From positions 1 through 55,027 of the forward strand of contig JAMDCE010000485.1 of NCBI GenBank assembly GCA_023489135.1: a DNA stretch of 55,027 bases, written 5' to 3'. Origin of the DNA: Chloroflexota bacterium. Its GTDB lineage: Bacteria > Chloroflexota > Chloroflexia > JAMDCE01. Under the pieces are notes generated by a model. The model saw nothing but the letters and a program-made list of their open reading frames with translations. It did not search any database and was not told the DNA's origin. Positions 8,443-16,555 of the stretch are shown here, in pieces (position 1 is the first letter of the stretch; each line of letters starts with the position of its first letter). Made by a program: the position numbers and the translations under genes.

Positions 8443-9090
8443 ATGTCGGGAGAAGTAACCCTGGTAGAAATCCAACAGAAACGTCGTGACCGGGTCAACG
8501 TCTACATCGAAGATCGCTATGCCTGGGTCTATTCGGCACTCGTGGCGCAGGGGGCCGGGCTGCGCCCGGGGCTTCAGCTAACGGAATCCGAGATCGATTC
8601 CCTTCTGGAGCGGGATTCCTTCCAGAAAGCCTTCGATGGCGCCCTCAATTTCCTCTCCTACCGGCCGCGCAGCGAAGATGAGGTCCGGCAGAATCTGCGC
8701 CGAAAGAAGGTTTCGGAAGAGATCTCGGACAAGGTAATTGAGCGACTTAAGGGAACGAAGCTCATCGACGACTCGGCGTTCGCCGAGTTCTGGCTCCAGA
8801 ATCGGGAAGCGTTCAGTCCGCGAGGGCACCGGGCGGTCAAGATGGAGCTGCGGCGCAAAGGAGTCGCTTCGGAAACGATCGGCCGTGTCGTGGACGACAG
8901 GACCGACGAATCCGAGAGCGCTTACCGGGCCGGGATCAAGCGAGTGGCCAGGCTTCGAGCGCTGGAACATCGGGATTTCCGGGAAAAGATGGGGGCCTAC
9001 CTGGTGCGACGTGGCTTTGGCTACGACGTGGTCAACGATGTTGTCAATAGGCTTTGGCGCGAGCTTCAAGATGAGCCGGCCGGCCCTTAA
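8443..9090 (+). CDS. recX: RecX regulatory protein
   Basis: 215 residues; RecX binds RecA filaments and limits their growth. The protein shows the three-helix repeat pattern of the family: L-N-F-L-S-Y-R-P-R-S-E-D-E-V-R in the first repeat, L-I-D-D-S-A-F-A-E-F-W in the second and F-R-E-K-M-G-A-Y-L-V-R-R-G-F near the end. An N-terminal extension of about 55 residues is typical of longer RecX forms. Its position directly behind recA supports the call. Confidence 0.92.
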   Translation: MSGEVTLVEIQQKRRDRVNVYIEDRYAWVYSALVAQGAGLRPGLQLTESEIDSLLERDSFQKAFDGALNFLSYRPRSEDEVRQNLRRKKVSEEISDKVIERLKGTKLIDDSAFAEFWLQNREAFSPRGHRAVKMELRRKGVASETIGRVVDDRTDESESAYRAGIKRVARLRALEHRDFREKMGAYLVRRGFGYDVVNDVVNRLWRELQDEPAGP

Positions 9091-9119
9091 CCACGCAGCC
9101 ATACGACCCTATACAATTC

Positions 9120-9148
9120 TTGACACCCCTCGTTAAACAAAGTATGAT
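9120..9148 (+). promoter_or_regulatory. Promoter for rny
   Basis: Consensus TTGACA at 9120-9125, a 17-base spacer, TATGAT at 9143-9148. It lies in the 120-base gap between recX and rny, so rny has its own strong promoter. Confidence 0.8.
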
Positions 9149-9211
9149 TACCTCGACCAAGCGCGTCAACACTCCGTTGGCGCTTTTGTGTACGGAAGTG
9201 AGGTAACATCT

Positions 9212-10753
9212 ATGGAGCAAGGCCTACTTGCGCTGGCGGAAGCTGCTGTAGGCATAGTCGTCGCCGTTATCGCCTTCGCTTTCGGCTACGTTCTCAAGGC
9301 ATACAGGGTTCGTGAAGCAGTTAGAGGAGCTGAAAGAAACGCCGAACAAATCCTGGCCGACGCCAAGGCCAAGCAGCGCGAGATATTGCTCGAGGCCAAA
9401 GACTCAGCACTCAAAATTCGGGGTGCAGCCGAAGTTGAAGTTCGCGATAGAAGAGCCGACCTGCAAAGGCAGGAACGACGCATCCAGCAGAAAGAAGAGA
9501 ATCTGGACCGAAAGGTAGAAGCTGCCGAGCGGCGCGAGCGTGCCGTCACGCAGAAGGAAAAGGAAGCAGAAACCCTTCGTTCCGACATTGAGCAAATCAA
9601 ACGAGACCAAATCAAGGAACTTGAACGTGTATCCGGGTTGAGCGTGAATGACGCCAAGAACCTCCTGCTCCTGAACGTAGAGAGCGAAATAAAGGAGGAT
9701 GCTGCGCGCAAGATAAGGGAGATAGAAGCAGCGGCAAAGGAGGAAGGCAACCGCCGGGCCAGGGAGATCGTAGCAATGGCCATTCAGCGGTGCGCATCCG
9801 ACCAGGTGGCCGAGACAACCGTATCGGTGGTGCCGCTCCCCAGCGACGAGATGAAGGGGAGAATCATCGGACGTGAAGGTCGCAACATTCGGGCGCTGGA
9901 AAGTGCCACGGGTGTCGACCTTATCATAGACGACACGCCTGACGCGGTCACCCTATCGGCTTTTGATCCGGTGCGACGTGAAGTGGCCAGGCTGGCGCTG
10001 GGCAAGCTCGTGCTCGACGGGCGCATCCACCCGGCTCGCATCGAAGAGGTGGTGCAGAAATCGCGCCAGGAAGTTGAAACGACCATCAAGGAGGAGGGCG
10101 AGCGCGCGGCCATAGAGGCCGGCGTACACGGTCTCCATCCCGAGTTGATCAAGCTGCTGGGGAGAATGAAATTCCGCACCAGCTACGGCCAGAATGTGCT
10201 GATGCACTCGGTGGAGGTGTCACACCTGGCCGCGATGATGGCGGCGGAAGTGGGAGCCGACGTCAACGTGGCCCGCAAAGCCGGGCTACTGCACGACATC
10301 GGCAAGGCAGTGGACCACGAGGTCGAAGGGCCACACGCGCTAATCGGAGCCGATCTGGCCAAGCGTTTTGGGAAGTCCGCCAAGATCGTTCACGCCGTAG
10401 CCGCACATCACAACGATCAGGAGCCTCAGACCGTCGAAGCCGTCCTCATCCAGGCAGCGGACGCCATTTCCGGAGCCCGCCCGGGAGCTCGAAGGGAGAC
10501 TCTCGAAAGCTACATCCGGCGACTGGAATCCCTGGAGACCGTGGCCAACTCTTTCTCAGGTGTTGATAAGTCCTTTGCGATACAGGCCGGCCGAGAAGTC
10601 AGAATCATCGTCAAGCCGGAAGAAATAGACGACCTGGGCGCAGCACGCCTGGCTCGCGACATCGTTAAGAAGATCGAAGACAGTCTGGAATACCCCGGGC
10701 AGATCAAGGTGACCGTCGTGCGGGAGACGCGGGCGGTCGATTACGCCAAATAG
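9212..10753 (+). CDS. rny: Ribonuclease Y
   Basis: 513 residues, an endoribonuclease that starts mRNA decay at the membrane. Order: one N-terminal membrane helix (about 5-24), a long charged coiled coil to about 190, a KH domain with [11 protein letters not shown] at about 215-225, and an HD domain with H-S-V-E-V-S-H at about 331 and L-L-H-D-I-G-K at about 359. I choose ATG 9212, behind GTGAGGT, over an in-frame GTG at 9188, because the membrane helix then starts at the usual place. Being followed by spoVS repeats the rny-spoVS linkage known from Bacillus. Confidence 0.95.
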   Translation: MEQGLLALAEAAVGIVVAVIAFAFGYVLKAYRVREAVRGAERNAEQILADAKAKQREILLEAKDSALKIRGAAEVEVRDRRADLQRQERRIQQKEENLDRKVEAAERRERAVTQKEKEAETLRSDIEQIKRDQIKELERVSGLSVNDAKNLLLLNVESEIKEDAARKIREIEAAAKEEGNRRAREIVAMAIQRCASDQVAETTVSVVPLPSDEMKGRIIGREGRNIRALESATGVDLIIDDTPDAVTLSAFDPVRREVARLALGKLVLDGRIHPARIEEVVQKSRQEVETTIKEEGERAAIEAGVHGLHPELIKLLGRMKFRTSYGQNVLMHSVEVSHLAAMMAAEVGADVNVARKAGLLHDIGKAVDHEVEGPHALIGADLAKRFGKSAKIVHAVAAHHNDQEPQTVEAVLIQAADAISGARPGARRETLESYIRRLESLETVANSFSGVDKSFAIQAGREVRIIVKPEEIDDLGAARLARDIVKKIEDSLEYPGQIKVTVVRETRAVDYAK

Positions 10754-11406
10754 GAGAGGCAACGAGGTCTGAGTCGGGATATTTAGGATAGACGTTGCTG
10801 GGTGGCGTGGGCTGAAACAAGGAGGAGGTAGCGCAAGTGTGTGCGCCTAACAAACGCGGACAGCTTGCAGGCACGCCAGGCGATGGCCCCGATTTTGTGG
10901 AGCCGAAGGATCGCCTGGCGCCGGCTCGCTGCGTTCCATCTGTGCTCGGCGTCCGGCATTATTGCCACAGCCCCCTCCCCAAGGTTTCAGCCCCTGAACC
11001 ATCCTTCTTCACCAAGCTTGCTACTTCCTCAAGCTTCATCCGACAGGGTTTATTCGTTACTCTCCCTGGGACGCATAAACCTTGCTTCATCCGACGGGAT
11101 AGGTGACTTGAAGCGTTTTTTTGCGTATACTGTTGTTAGGGGATATTGCTAAGAGGGATCTCCGGCCTCCCGGCGTCTGCCGTTGGTCCAAGGGCGATCG
11201 ACTCTGTGCTGCTTGACACAGCCATTACTGCAGCGCATTCAGCATAAGGCGTATCGATGTGTTTGATGAGGTTTAGCCGCCTAAGTATGCTGGCCCCGTA
11301 TTGAATCGGGGAAGCCCAGGAGCTGCGAGAGGGGATTGTAGGCCCTCGCTCCGCGGGTAGATTTGCGCCAGCCTCTGCTTGTCACAATCGGCAGGAGGCG
11401 AGTTAC
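10754..11406. other. 650-base gap between rny and spoVS: candidate terminator plus possible structured leader or ncRNA
   Basis: No convincing protein gene. A GTG at 10837 behind AAGGAGGAGG opens an 89-codon frame, but its composition is Pro/Cys/Arg rich and unlike neighbours, so I do not call it. A 12-base direct repeat GCTTCATCCGAC lies at 11033-11044 and 11084-11095. After a TATACT box (11126-11131), 11200-11350 holds three stems: CTGTG/CACAG (11204-11221), CTGG-CCCCG with CGGGG and CCAG (11290-11319) and GCG-AGGG with CCCT-CGC (11325-11349). This could be a small RNA or the spoVS leader. Confidence 0.35.
11084..11122 (+). terminator. Possible intrinsic terminator after rny
   Basis: GCTTCA (11084-11089) can pair with TGAAGC (11109-11114), immediately followed by G and seven T. 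The loop is long at 19 bases, so the stem alone is weak; the T run is the main support. Confidence 0.35.
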
Positions 11407-11694
11407 GTGGAACCAGAAGTACTCAAGGTGTCAGCGCAATCAAGACCGGGCGCGGTGGCAGGCGCTATCGCCGGAACGATCCGGGAGAAGGGAAAAGTCG
11501 AGGTACACGCCATAGGGGCCGGGGCAGTGAACCAGGCGGTCAAAGCCATAGCTATCGCCTCGCGCTATCTATCGACCAACGGCCTCGAAATAGTGTGCAT
11601 TCCGTCCTTCACCGATATCGTCATCAACGGCGAAGAGCGGACTGCCGTAAAGCTGTATGTCGAGAAGCGGGAACGAGAAAAAGAGAGCCAATAA
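11407..11694 (+). CDS. spoVS: SpoVS-family (Alba-like) protein
   Basis: 95 residues with the highly conserved SpoVS pattern: L-K-V-S-A-Q-S-R-P-G-A-V-A-G-A-I-A near the N terminus, A-I-G-A-G-A-V-N-Q-A-V-K-A-I-A and L-E-I-V-C-I-P-S-F. SpoVS has an Alba-like fold and probably binds nucleic acid. In Bacillus it acts in sporulation and division, but homologues occur in many non-spore formers, so sporulation is not implied. GTG 11407 follows GGCAGGAGG. It lies downstream of rny and 12-15 bases before the PHP gene. Confidence 0.93.
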   Translation: MEPEVLKVSAQSRPGAVAGAIAGTIREKGKVEVHAIGAGAVNQAVKAIAIASRYLSTNGLEIVCIPSFTDIVINGEERTAVKLYVEKREREKESQ

Positions 11695-11709
11695 TTTATC
11701 CGGGGTTTG

Positions 11710-12645
11710 ATGAACGACCCGCGCCTGGGCGAGATTAGGGCTTTGGCATTGACCAGCAAGATCGATCTCCACACTCACACTACGGCCTCAGATGGAGCGC
11801 TCGAGCCGGAAGAGTTGGTGGCATTGGCAGTAGAGCGCGGGCTTGATACCATCGCCATCTGCGACCACGATACAACTGAGGCGCTGGAGCGTGCTCTCAT
11901 GGCGGCGGGCAAGACTCGCCTGGTGGTAATTCCAGGGGTCGAGATCAGCACCGATATTCCTCGCGCCGAGGTGCACATCCTCGGCTATCTCATCGATTTC
12001 GGCAATCAAAACCTCCAGGAAACCCTGGCGCGGATGCGCAACTCGCGTGCCGATCGGGCCCTGCGGATGGTGGAGAAACTGGCCGCATTGGGGATGTCTG
12101 TCCGATGGGAGCGCGTGCTCGACATCGCCGGAAGCGGAGCCATCGGCCGGCCGCACATAGCCCAGGCGCTGGTAGAGAAAGGATACGTCTCTTCACCTTC
12201 CGAGGCTTTTCAGAAGTACATTGGAAGGAACGGTCCGGCTTACGCCGAGCGACCCAAGATGACGCCCGAGCAAGCAGTCGAGCTCATTAGCGAGGCCGAG
12301 GGGATCCCCGTCCTGGCGCACCCCATAACCGCTGCCGGCCCGACCAAGCAAATGGGCGAGGATTTGAATCTGGAGAACCTGCTTCCCCGCCTGGAGAAGG
12401 CAGGGCTGGCGGGGCTGGAAGTGTATTACCCCAACTATTCTCCGGAGCTAATCGAGGCGCTGTTGAAGCTGGCCCAGCGGAACCACCTTTTGGCCACCGG
12501 CGGCAGCGATTTCCACGGCTGGGGCGTCCTGCCCACCGAGCTTGGCCAGGTGGAAGTTCCCAGAGAAGCCCTCGATTCCCTGTACGCCGAGTACCAGAGA
12601 CGGTTCGGGAAGCCGTATCGGCCGCCCAGGCTGCCCGGCGACTGA
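11710..12645 (+). CDS. PHP-domain phosphoesterase, YciV/RnaAM-like
   Basis: About 311 residues. The PHP metal motifs are clear: D-L-H-T-H-T near the N terminus, C-D-H-D-T-T, the I-P-G-V-E-I-S glutamate, H-I-L-G-Y, A-H-P in the last third and G-S-D-F-H-G near the end. The architecture matches YciV/RnaAM proteins, which act as 3',5'-nucleoside bisphosphate phosphatases or 5'-3' exoribonucleases on short RNA. The gene sits where Bacillus has the phosphodiesterase ymdB in the rny-ymdB-spoVS group, so a role beside RNase Y in RNA turnover is a reasonable inference. ATG 11710 is preferred to the adjoining TTG 11707. Confidence 0.82.
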   Translation: MNDPRLGEIRALALTSKIDLHTHTTASDGALEPEELVALAVERGLDTIAICDHDTTEALERALMAAGKTRLVVIPGVEISTDIPRAEVHILGYLIDFGNQNLQETLARMRNSRADRALRMVEKLAALGMSVRWERVLDIAGSGAIGRPHIAQALVEKGYVSSPSEAFQKYIGRNGPAYAERPKMTPEQAVELISEAEGIPVLAHPITAAGPTKQMGEDLNLENLLPRLEKAGLAGLEVYYPNYSPELIEALLKLAQRNHLLATGGSDFHGWGVLPTELGQVEVPREALDSLYAEYQRRFGKPYRPPRLPGD

Positions 12646-12648
12646 AGT

Positions 12649-12670
12649 CGCGGACAACACGTTGTCCGCG
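12649..12670. repeat. Perfect palindrome after the PHP gene
   Basis: Ten-base arms CGCGGACAAC and GTTGTCCGCG around a two-base centre, starting four bases after the PHP stop. No T run follows. It may act as an mRNA-stabilising hairpin or be one of the window's dispersed palindromes. Confidence 0.5.
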
Positions 12671-12698
12671 CAGCCTACCATCGCCATCCTCTTCAACT

Positions 12699-12727
12699 TT
12701 GCCCTTTACCTGTCAAGATGCTATAAT
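12699..12727 (+). promoter_or_regulatory. argS promoter
   Basis: TTGCCC (12699-12704), a 17-base spacer and perfect TATAAT (12722-12727), about 30 bases upstream of the argS GTG. Confidence 0.6.
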
Positions 12728-12757
12728 CCCGACGAACATCGACAGGGAGGATGCCGC

Positions 12758-14410
12758 GTGATAGAGGACGACATTGTACAATTGCTGCAGCAAGCCGTCC
12801 AAGTAGCGCAGCAGCGAGGCTTGCTTCCGCCGGTGACGGTCACCGAGGTCACGGCGGAGCATCCACAGAATCCGGAGCACGGAGACTATGCCAGTAGCCT
12901 GCCCCTGAAACTGGCGAGGGCGGCGCGGATGAAACCCCTGGCCATAGGGGACGCCATAGTTCAGAGCTTCCCGCGGGCAGAGTTCATCGGGAAGGTCGAA
13001 GTGGCACCGCCGGGGTTCATCAACATCACCCTCGACCACGGGTGGCTTGCCAAGCAAGTCGACGCGATCATAGACGCCGGCGAGAGGTTCGGCGATGTCC
13101 CGCTCGGACACGGGGAGCTGACCCAAATCGAGTTTGTCAGCGCCAATCCCACCGGGCCACTGACCGCGGCGAGCGGTCGAGGCGGCGCGCTGGGAGACAC
13201 GCTGGCCAACGTTCTGGCGGCGGCCGGGTATGACGTCAGACGGGAATATTATGTCAATGACGCCGGCAGCCGGATGGAGGTCTTCTTCCAGACCGTGTTC
13301 GCGCGCTACTCCCAGGCTCTGGGGATACCCGCCGAGATTCCGCCGGAAGGCTATCACGGGACCTACGTGGCGGACATCGCGAATGAGATCATCGCCGAAC
13401 ACGGCGATCGGTTCCTAAAGATGCCACGGGAAGAGGCCCTGGCCGAGATCGGCTCGATAGCGCTGAACAAGATGGTCGAGGCGGCCAGGAGGGACTTGGC
13501 CGACCTGGGCATCAACTACGATTGCTGGTTCAGTGAGCAGAGCCTTTACGACCGCAGCCTGGTATCGAAGACGATCGATCTGCTCAAAGGGCGAGGATTC
13601 ACCGACGAGCGCGAGGGCGCGATGTGGTTCGCTTCCACGGCCCTGGGAGAGAACAGAGACAACGTGTTGGTGCGCAGCAACGGGATCCCCACCTACTTCG
13701 CTTCCGACATCGCCTACCATTACGATAAGTTCTTTGTGCGACATTTCCAGCGGGTGATCGACATCCTGGGCGCCGACCACCAGGGACACGTCCCCCGAAT
13801 GAAGGCCGCGGTGACGGCGTTAGGGGTTGAAGCGGGCAGTCTGCAGCTGATCGTTCATCAGATGATAACCTTGCGCCGGGGCGCCGAGATAGTACGAATG
13901 TCCAAGCGCACGGGGGATCTGGTATCTCTGCGCGAAGTGATCGACGAGGTGGGAGCCGACGCCTGTCGGTTTTTCTTCCTTTCCCGCTCGGCGGACAGCC
14001 AGATGGATTTCGACCTGGAGTTGGCCAAGACGCAGTCATCCGAAAACCCGGTATACTACGTGCAGTACGCCCACGCGCGGATTGACAGCATTCTGCGGTA
14101 CGCCGGAGAGGTCGGCATTGCATCCGGCAACGTGATGCTTCTGCAAAGCGAGCCGGAACTGGCGCTGATCCGCAAGATGCTCCAGCTGCCTGAGCTGGTG
14201 GAAAGCGCGGCTCAGCTGCTTGAGCCGCACCACCTTCCCTACTTCGCGCAGGACCTCGCTGCCGTCTTTCACTCATTCTACAAGCAGTGCCGGGTGGTAT
14301 CGGAAGACGAGGAGCTGACCAAGGCGCGGCTGAAGCTGGTGCAGGCGGCCAAGATAGCGCTGGCCAAGACACTGAATCTCATGGGCGTAAGTGCGCCGGA
14401 GCAGATGTAA
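12758..14410 (+). CDS. argS: Arginyl-tRNA synthetase
   Basis: 550 residues, class I synthetase charging tRNA-Arg. The N-terminal additional domain precedes the V-E-F-V-S-A-N-P-T-G-P-L motif containing the HIGH-equivalent region, then Y-Y-V-N-D-A-G and G-A-D-H-Q-G-H, and a C-terminal anticodon-binding domain with Y-V-Q-Y-A-H-A-R near the DALR region. The KMSKS position reads M-S-K-R-T-G. The frame is open far upstream, but GTG 12758, seven bases after GGGAGGATG and behind the promoter, gives the standard N terminus and length. Confidence 0.95.
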   Translation: MIEDDIVQLLQQAVQVAQQRGLLPPVTVTEVTAEHPQNPEHGDYASSLPLKLARAARMKPLAIGDAIVQSFPRAEFIGKVEVAPPGFINITLDHGWLAKQVDAIIDAGERFGDVPLGHGELTQIEFVSANPTGPLTAASGRGGALGDTLANVLAAAGYDVRREYYVNDAGSRMEVFFQTVFARYSQALGIPAEIPPEGYHGTYVADIANEIIAEHGDRFLKMPREEALAEIGSIALNKMVEAARRDLADLGINYDCWFSEQSLYDRSLVSKTIDLLKGRGFTDEREGAMWFASTALGENRDNVLVRSNGIPTYFASDIAYHYDKFFVRHFQRVIDILGADHQGHVPRMKAAVTALGVEAGSLQLIVHQMITLRRGAEIVRMSKRTGDLVSLREVIDEVGADACRFFFLSRSADSQMDFDLELAKTQSSENPVYYVQYAHARIDSILRYAGEVGIASGNVMLLQSEPELALIRKMLQLPELVESAAQLLEPHHLPYFAQDLAAVFHSFYKQCRVVSEDEELTKARLKLVQAAKIALAKTLNLMGVSAPEQM

Positions 14411-14460
14411 CGCCGCAGAGATACTGGCCATTATGAAGCAGAGGAGCCCCCTACCACCCG

Positions 14461-14513
14461 GCGGGGGACAAGCCCCCGCGCTACATCTTGCAAGGGCGAC
14501 CGGCGGTCGCCCT
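14461..14513. repeat. Two adjoining dispersed palindromes (GGGGACAAGCCCC and CGACC-GGC-GGTCG types)
   Basis: GCGGGGG-ACAAG-CCCCCGC at 14461-14479 followed by CGCTACA, then GGGCGACC-GGC-GGTCGCCC at 14494-14512. Both core types recur elsewhere in the window (34474, 34602, 36673, 36788, 47207, 47323). They fill the argS-trpS gap and could form strong hairpins in the argS 3' end. Confidence 0.7.
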
Positions 14514-14574
14514 CTCTTCGCGAGATTTCGGATGGCCATCAGACTGATTCTTGTACAACTGGGAGGATAGGCAG

Positions 14575-15546
14575 GTGAGGAGAGCCTTTAGCGGAGCCAG
14601 GCCAACAGGAAAGCAACACATCGGCAACTACATAGGGGCGATTCAGAACTACGTTAAGTTGCAAGATGAGTTCGAATGCTACTACTGTGTCGTGGACCTG
14701 CACGCTCTGATGAGCCTGAATCGAGCGGAGAGCATGCGAGAAAACACCTACGAGATGGTCCTCGATTGGCTGGCTGCGGGCCTGGACCCGAATCGATGCA
14801 CTATCCTCCTGCAATCCAGGGTTCCGGAGGTCTCGGAGCTCCACCTGGTGCTCTCTATGGTCACGCCGATGGGCTGGCTCACCCGAGTCCCTACGTTCAA
14901 AGAGAAGGTGCGCCAGCAACCGGACAATGTGAACTACGGCCTGCTGGGCTATCCCGTGCTTATGACCGCCGACATTATACTGTACAAGGCGGACACGGTT
15001 CCCGTCGGCGAGGACCAGCTTCCCCACCTGGAGATGGCGAGGGAGGTAGTTCGGCGGTTCAACACCACCTTCGGCGAGACATTCCCCGAGCCATTCGCAA
15101 CGCTGACCAGCTTCCCTCGCGTGATGGGGATCGACGGCGCGCAAAAAATGGGCAAGTCGTTAAACAACCACATCGAGTTGTCGGCAACCCCGGCCGAGAC
15201 GGAAAAGCGAGTGAGGTCGATGGTAACCGACCCGGCGCGGGTTTACCGCACCGACCCCGGGCACCCGGAGGTCTGCAACGTCTTCTCCTTCCACAAGTTC
15301 TACTCGCCCTGGGAAGTCGACGAAATCGCGGAAGCCTGTCGCACGGCGCAGATCGGTTGCGTGGACTGCAAGAAGAAGCTGGCCAAGAACCTGAACCTGG
15401 CCCTCGAACCCTTCCGGGAGCGAAGGGCGGCGTTTGCGGCCAACCCCAATACGGTCTGGGAGATTCTGTCCGACGGATCCGAGCGGGCGCGCCAGGTGGC
15501 GAGGCAGACGATCGCCGAGGTAAGAGACAAAGTAGGCTTATGCTGA
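14575..15546 (+). CDS. trpS: Tryptophanyl-tRNA synthetase
   Basis: 323 residues, class I synthetase for tRNA-Trp. The HIGH-type signature is P-T-G-K-Q-H-I-G-N-Y near residue 10-18. Y-P-V-L-M-T-A-D-I and V-G-E-D-Q-L-P-H-L-E form the active site, and K-M-G-K-S-L-N-N stands for KMSKS (Ser to Gly, seen in some TrpS). GTG 14575 is chosen because GGGAGGAT precedes it by six bases; an upstream TTG at 14551 would include that ribosome site in the coding sequence. Length is normal. A C-V-D-C pair near the C terminus is notable. Confidence 0.95.
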   Translation: MRRAFSGARPTGKQHIGNYIGAIQNYVKLQDEFECYYCVVDLHALMSLNRAESMRENTYEMVLDWLAAGLDPNRCTILLQSRVPEVSELHLVLSMVTPMGWLTRVPTFKEKVRQQPDNVNYGLLGYPVLMTADIILYKADTVPVGEDQLPHLEMAREVVRRFNTTFGETFPEPFATLTSFPRVMGIDGAQKMGKSLNNHIELSATPAETEKRVRSMVTDPARVYRTDPGHPEVCNVFSFHKFYSPWEVDEIAEACRTAQIGCVDCKKKLAKNLNLALEPFRERRAAFAANPNTVWEILSDGSERARQVARQTIAEVRDKVGLC

Positions 15547-15597
15547 AGCAAGTAGGCCACTTCTATATATGGAGACTCTCTAGAGGCAGGCATCGCC

Positions 15598-15674
15598 CCT
15601 CACCCCAGCCCTCACCCCTTCGGGGAGAGGGAGCCTCTCCTCTCCCTTGCAGGGAGAGGAGCCCGAGGTGAGGG
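15598..15674. repeat. Nested foldback repeat of the CCTCACCCC/CTCTCCC type
   Basis: Outer CCCTCACC and GGTGAGGG enclose CCCC-TTC-GGGG and an 11-base perfect hairpin CTCCTCTCCCT-TGC-AGGGAGAGGAG (15637-15661). It lies between convergent trpS and the PHP gene, so it may end both transcripts. A related element lies at 51161-51261. Confidence 0.65.
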
Positions 15675-15712
15675 TAGATGGTCGAATCGATGCAGCATTC
15701 GAAATCGATTGT

Positions 15713-16369
15713 CTACCGTCGGGGTAGATACCTCCGGCGGAATTTTCTGAAGGTAGACGCCAGGTGAACCAGGGGAGGGGACAGACGTCCTCGCACTGCT
15801 CCTTGCCTCAGAGCGATTAGAAACTCGGCGGGGGTTTCGAAGTCGGGAATTTCCACGACCGTCCGGCCGATTTCGTAAGCGACGTGGGCGTCGCTACCTC
15901 CACCGTGAGCGAGACCGAATCGATCGGCGAATTCCCGGGCCAGCGCGTTGTCACGCGGGAAAGTAACCCTGGAATTAAAGACTTCCATAATATCCACCTG
16001 TCCCACGATTTCAAGAAGAGTCTGTCGCCGCAGGCGTGAGCCACGCAGGCGATCGAACGGGTGCGGGACGTAGACCAGGCCACCCTGCTCCTTTATCTTA
16101 CTGACAGTCTCCTCGGCGGACAACCTGCGCGGGATCTCCTCTTGCAGAAACAAGCCGATGATCTCGCCTTGCAGGGTCTTTATCTCCTCGGCCAGGATGA
16201 TCCGAATCGGCGCTATTCTCTGTAATTCGAGAGAGCCCTTGATCGAATTGTGGTCGGTGATGGCCAAGCAGTTGACCCCACGCGCCCCCGCAGCCTTTAG
16301 GATCACATGAGGCGACATCCCGCAGTCCCCGGAGTGATAGGTGTGCAGGTGAAGATCGGCCCTCAACAT
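15713..16369 (-). CDS. PHP-domain metal-dependent phosphoesterase (second copy)
   Basis: About 218 residues. Metal motifs: D-L-H-L-H-T-Y-H-S at the start, I-T-D-H-N-S, a glutamate in A-E-E-I-K-T, V-P-H-P-F-D-R and G-S-D-A-H near the end. This shorter form is of the PHP-C type and differs from the 11710 gene, with which it shares only the fold. Such proteins hydrolyse phosphoesters but substrates are unknown. ATG 16369 is preferred to GTG 16375; the ribosome site is poor. It heads away from the HD-domain gene and a foldback repeat separates them. Confidence 0.75.
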   Translation of the reverse strand: MLRADLHLHTYHSGDCGMSPHVILKAAGARGVNCLAITDHNSIKGSLELQRIAPIRIILAEEIKTLQGEIIGLFLQEEIPRRLSAEETVSKIKEQGGLVYVPHPFDRLRGSRLRRQTLLEIVGQVDIMEVFNSRVTFPRDNALAREFADRFGLAHGGGSDAHVAYEIGRTVVEIPDFETPAEFLIALRQGAVRGRLSPPLVHLASTFRKFRRRYLPRR

Positions 16370-16405
16370 GACCACAGCCCGCGCTGCAACGGGACGTTGG
16401 TTTCC

Positions 16406-16511
16406 ACCACAGAGACGCAGAGATTAGAATTGTTTTCTCCGCCTAACTCTGCGCCTTCTGCCCCGATACGTTGCACGGCCTGAAAGTATCGGGGCTCTGC
16501 GTCTCTGCGGT
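16406..16511. repeat. Foldback element with nested inverted repeats (GCAGAG type)
   Basis: Outer arms ACCACAGAGACGCAGAG (16406-16422) and its complement (16495-16511) match at 16 of 17 bases. Inside, CCCCGATAC (16461-16469) and GTATCGGGG (16486-16494) pair perfectly. A related 15-base inverted repeat is at 25566-25609. This is a dispersed non-coding repeat between two minus-strand genes. Confidence 0.7.
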
Positions 16512-16555
16512 TCACCACACGTTTCGACATCCACCCGGTGCTCAATTTCGGCATC

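Noticed and set aside
10837..11106. 89-codon frame after AAGGAGGAGG between rny and spoVS
   Set aside because: Pro/Arg/Cys-rich composition, no recognisable motif, contains the direct repeats and runs to the terminator-like stem; treated as non-coding.
12542..12757. Longer N-terminus for argS reading back into the PHP gene
   Set aside because: It would overlap the PHP coding region and include the promoter and ribosome site; GTG 12758 gives the standard protein.
14411..14574. Possible T-box leader for trpS
   Set aside because: The gap is filled by two dispersed palindromes; no T-box motif (AGGGTGGNACCGCG-like) is seen.
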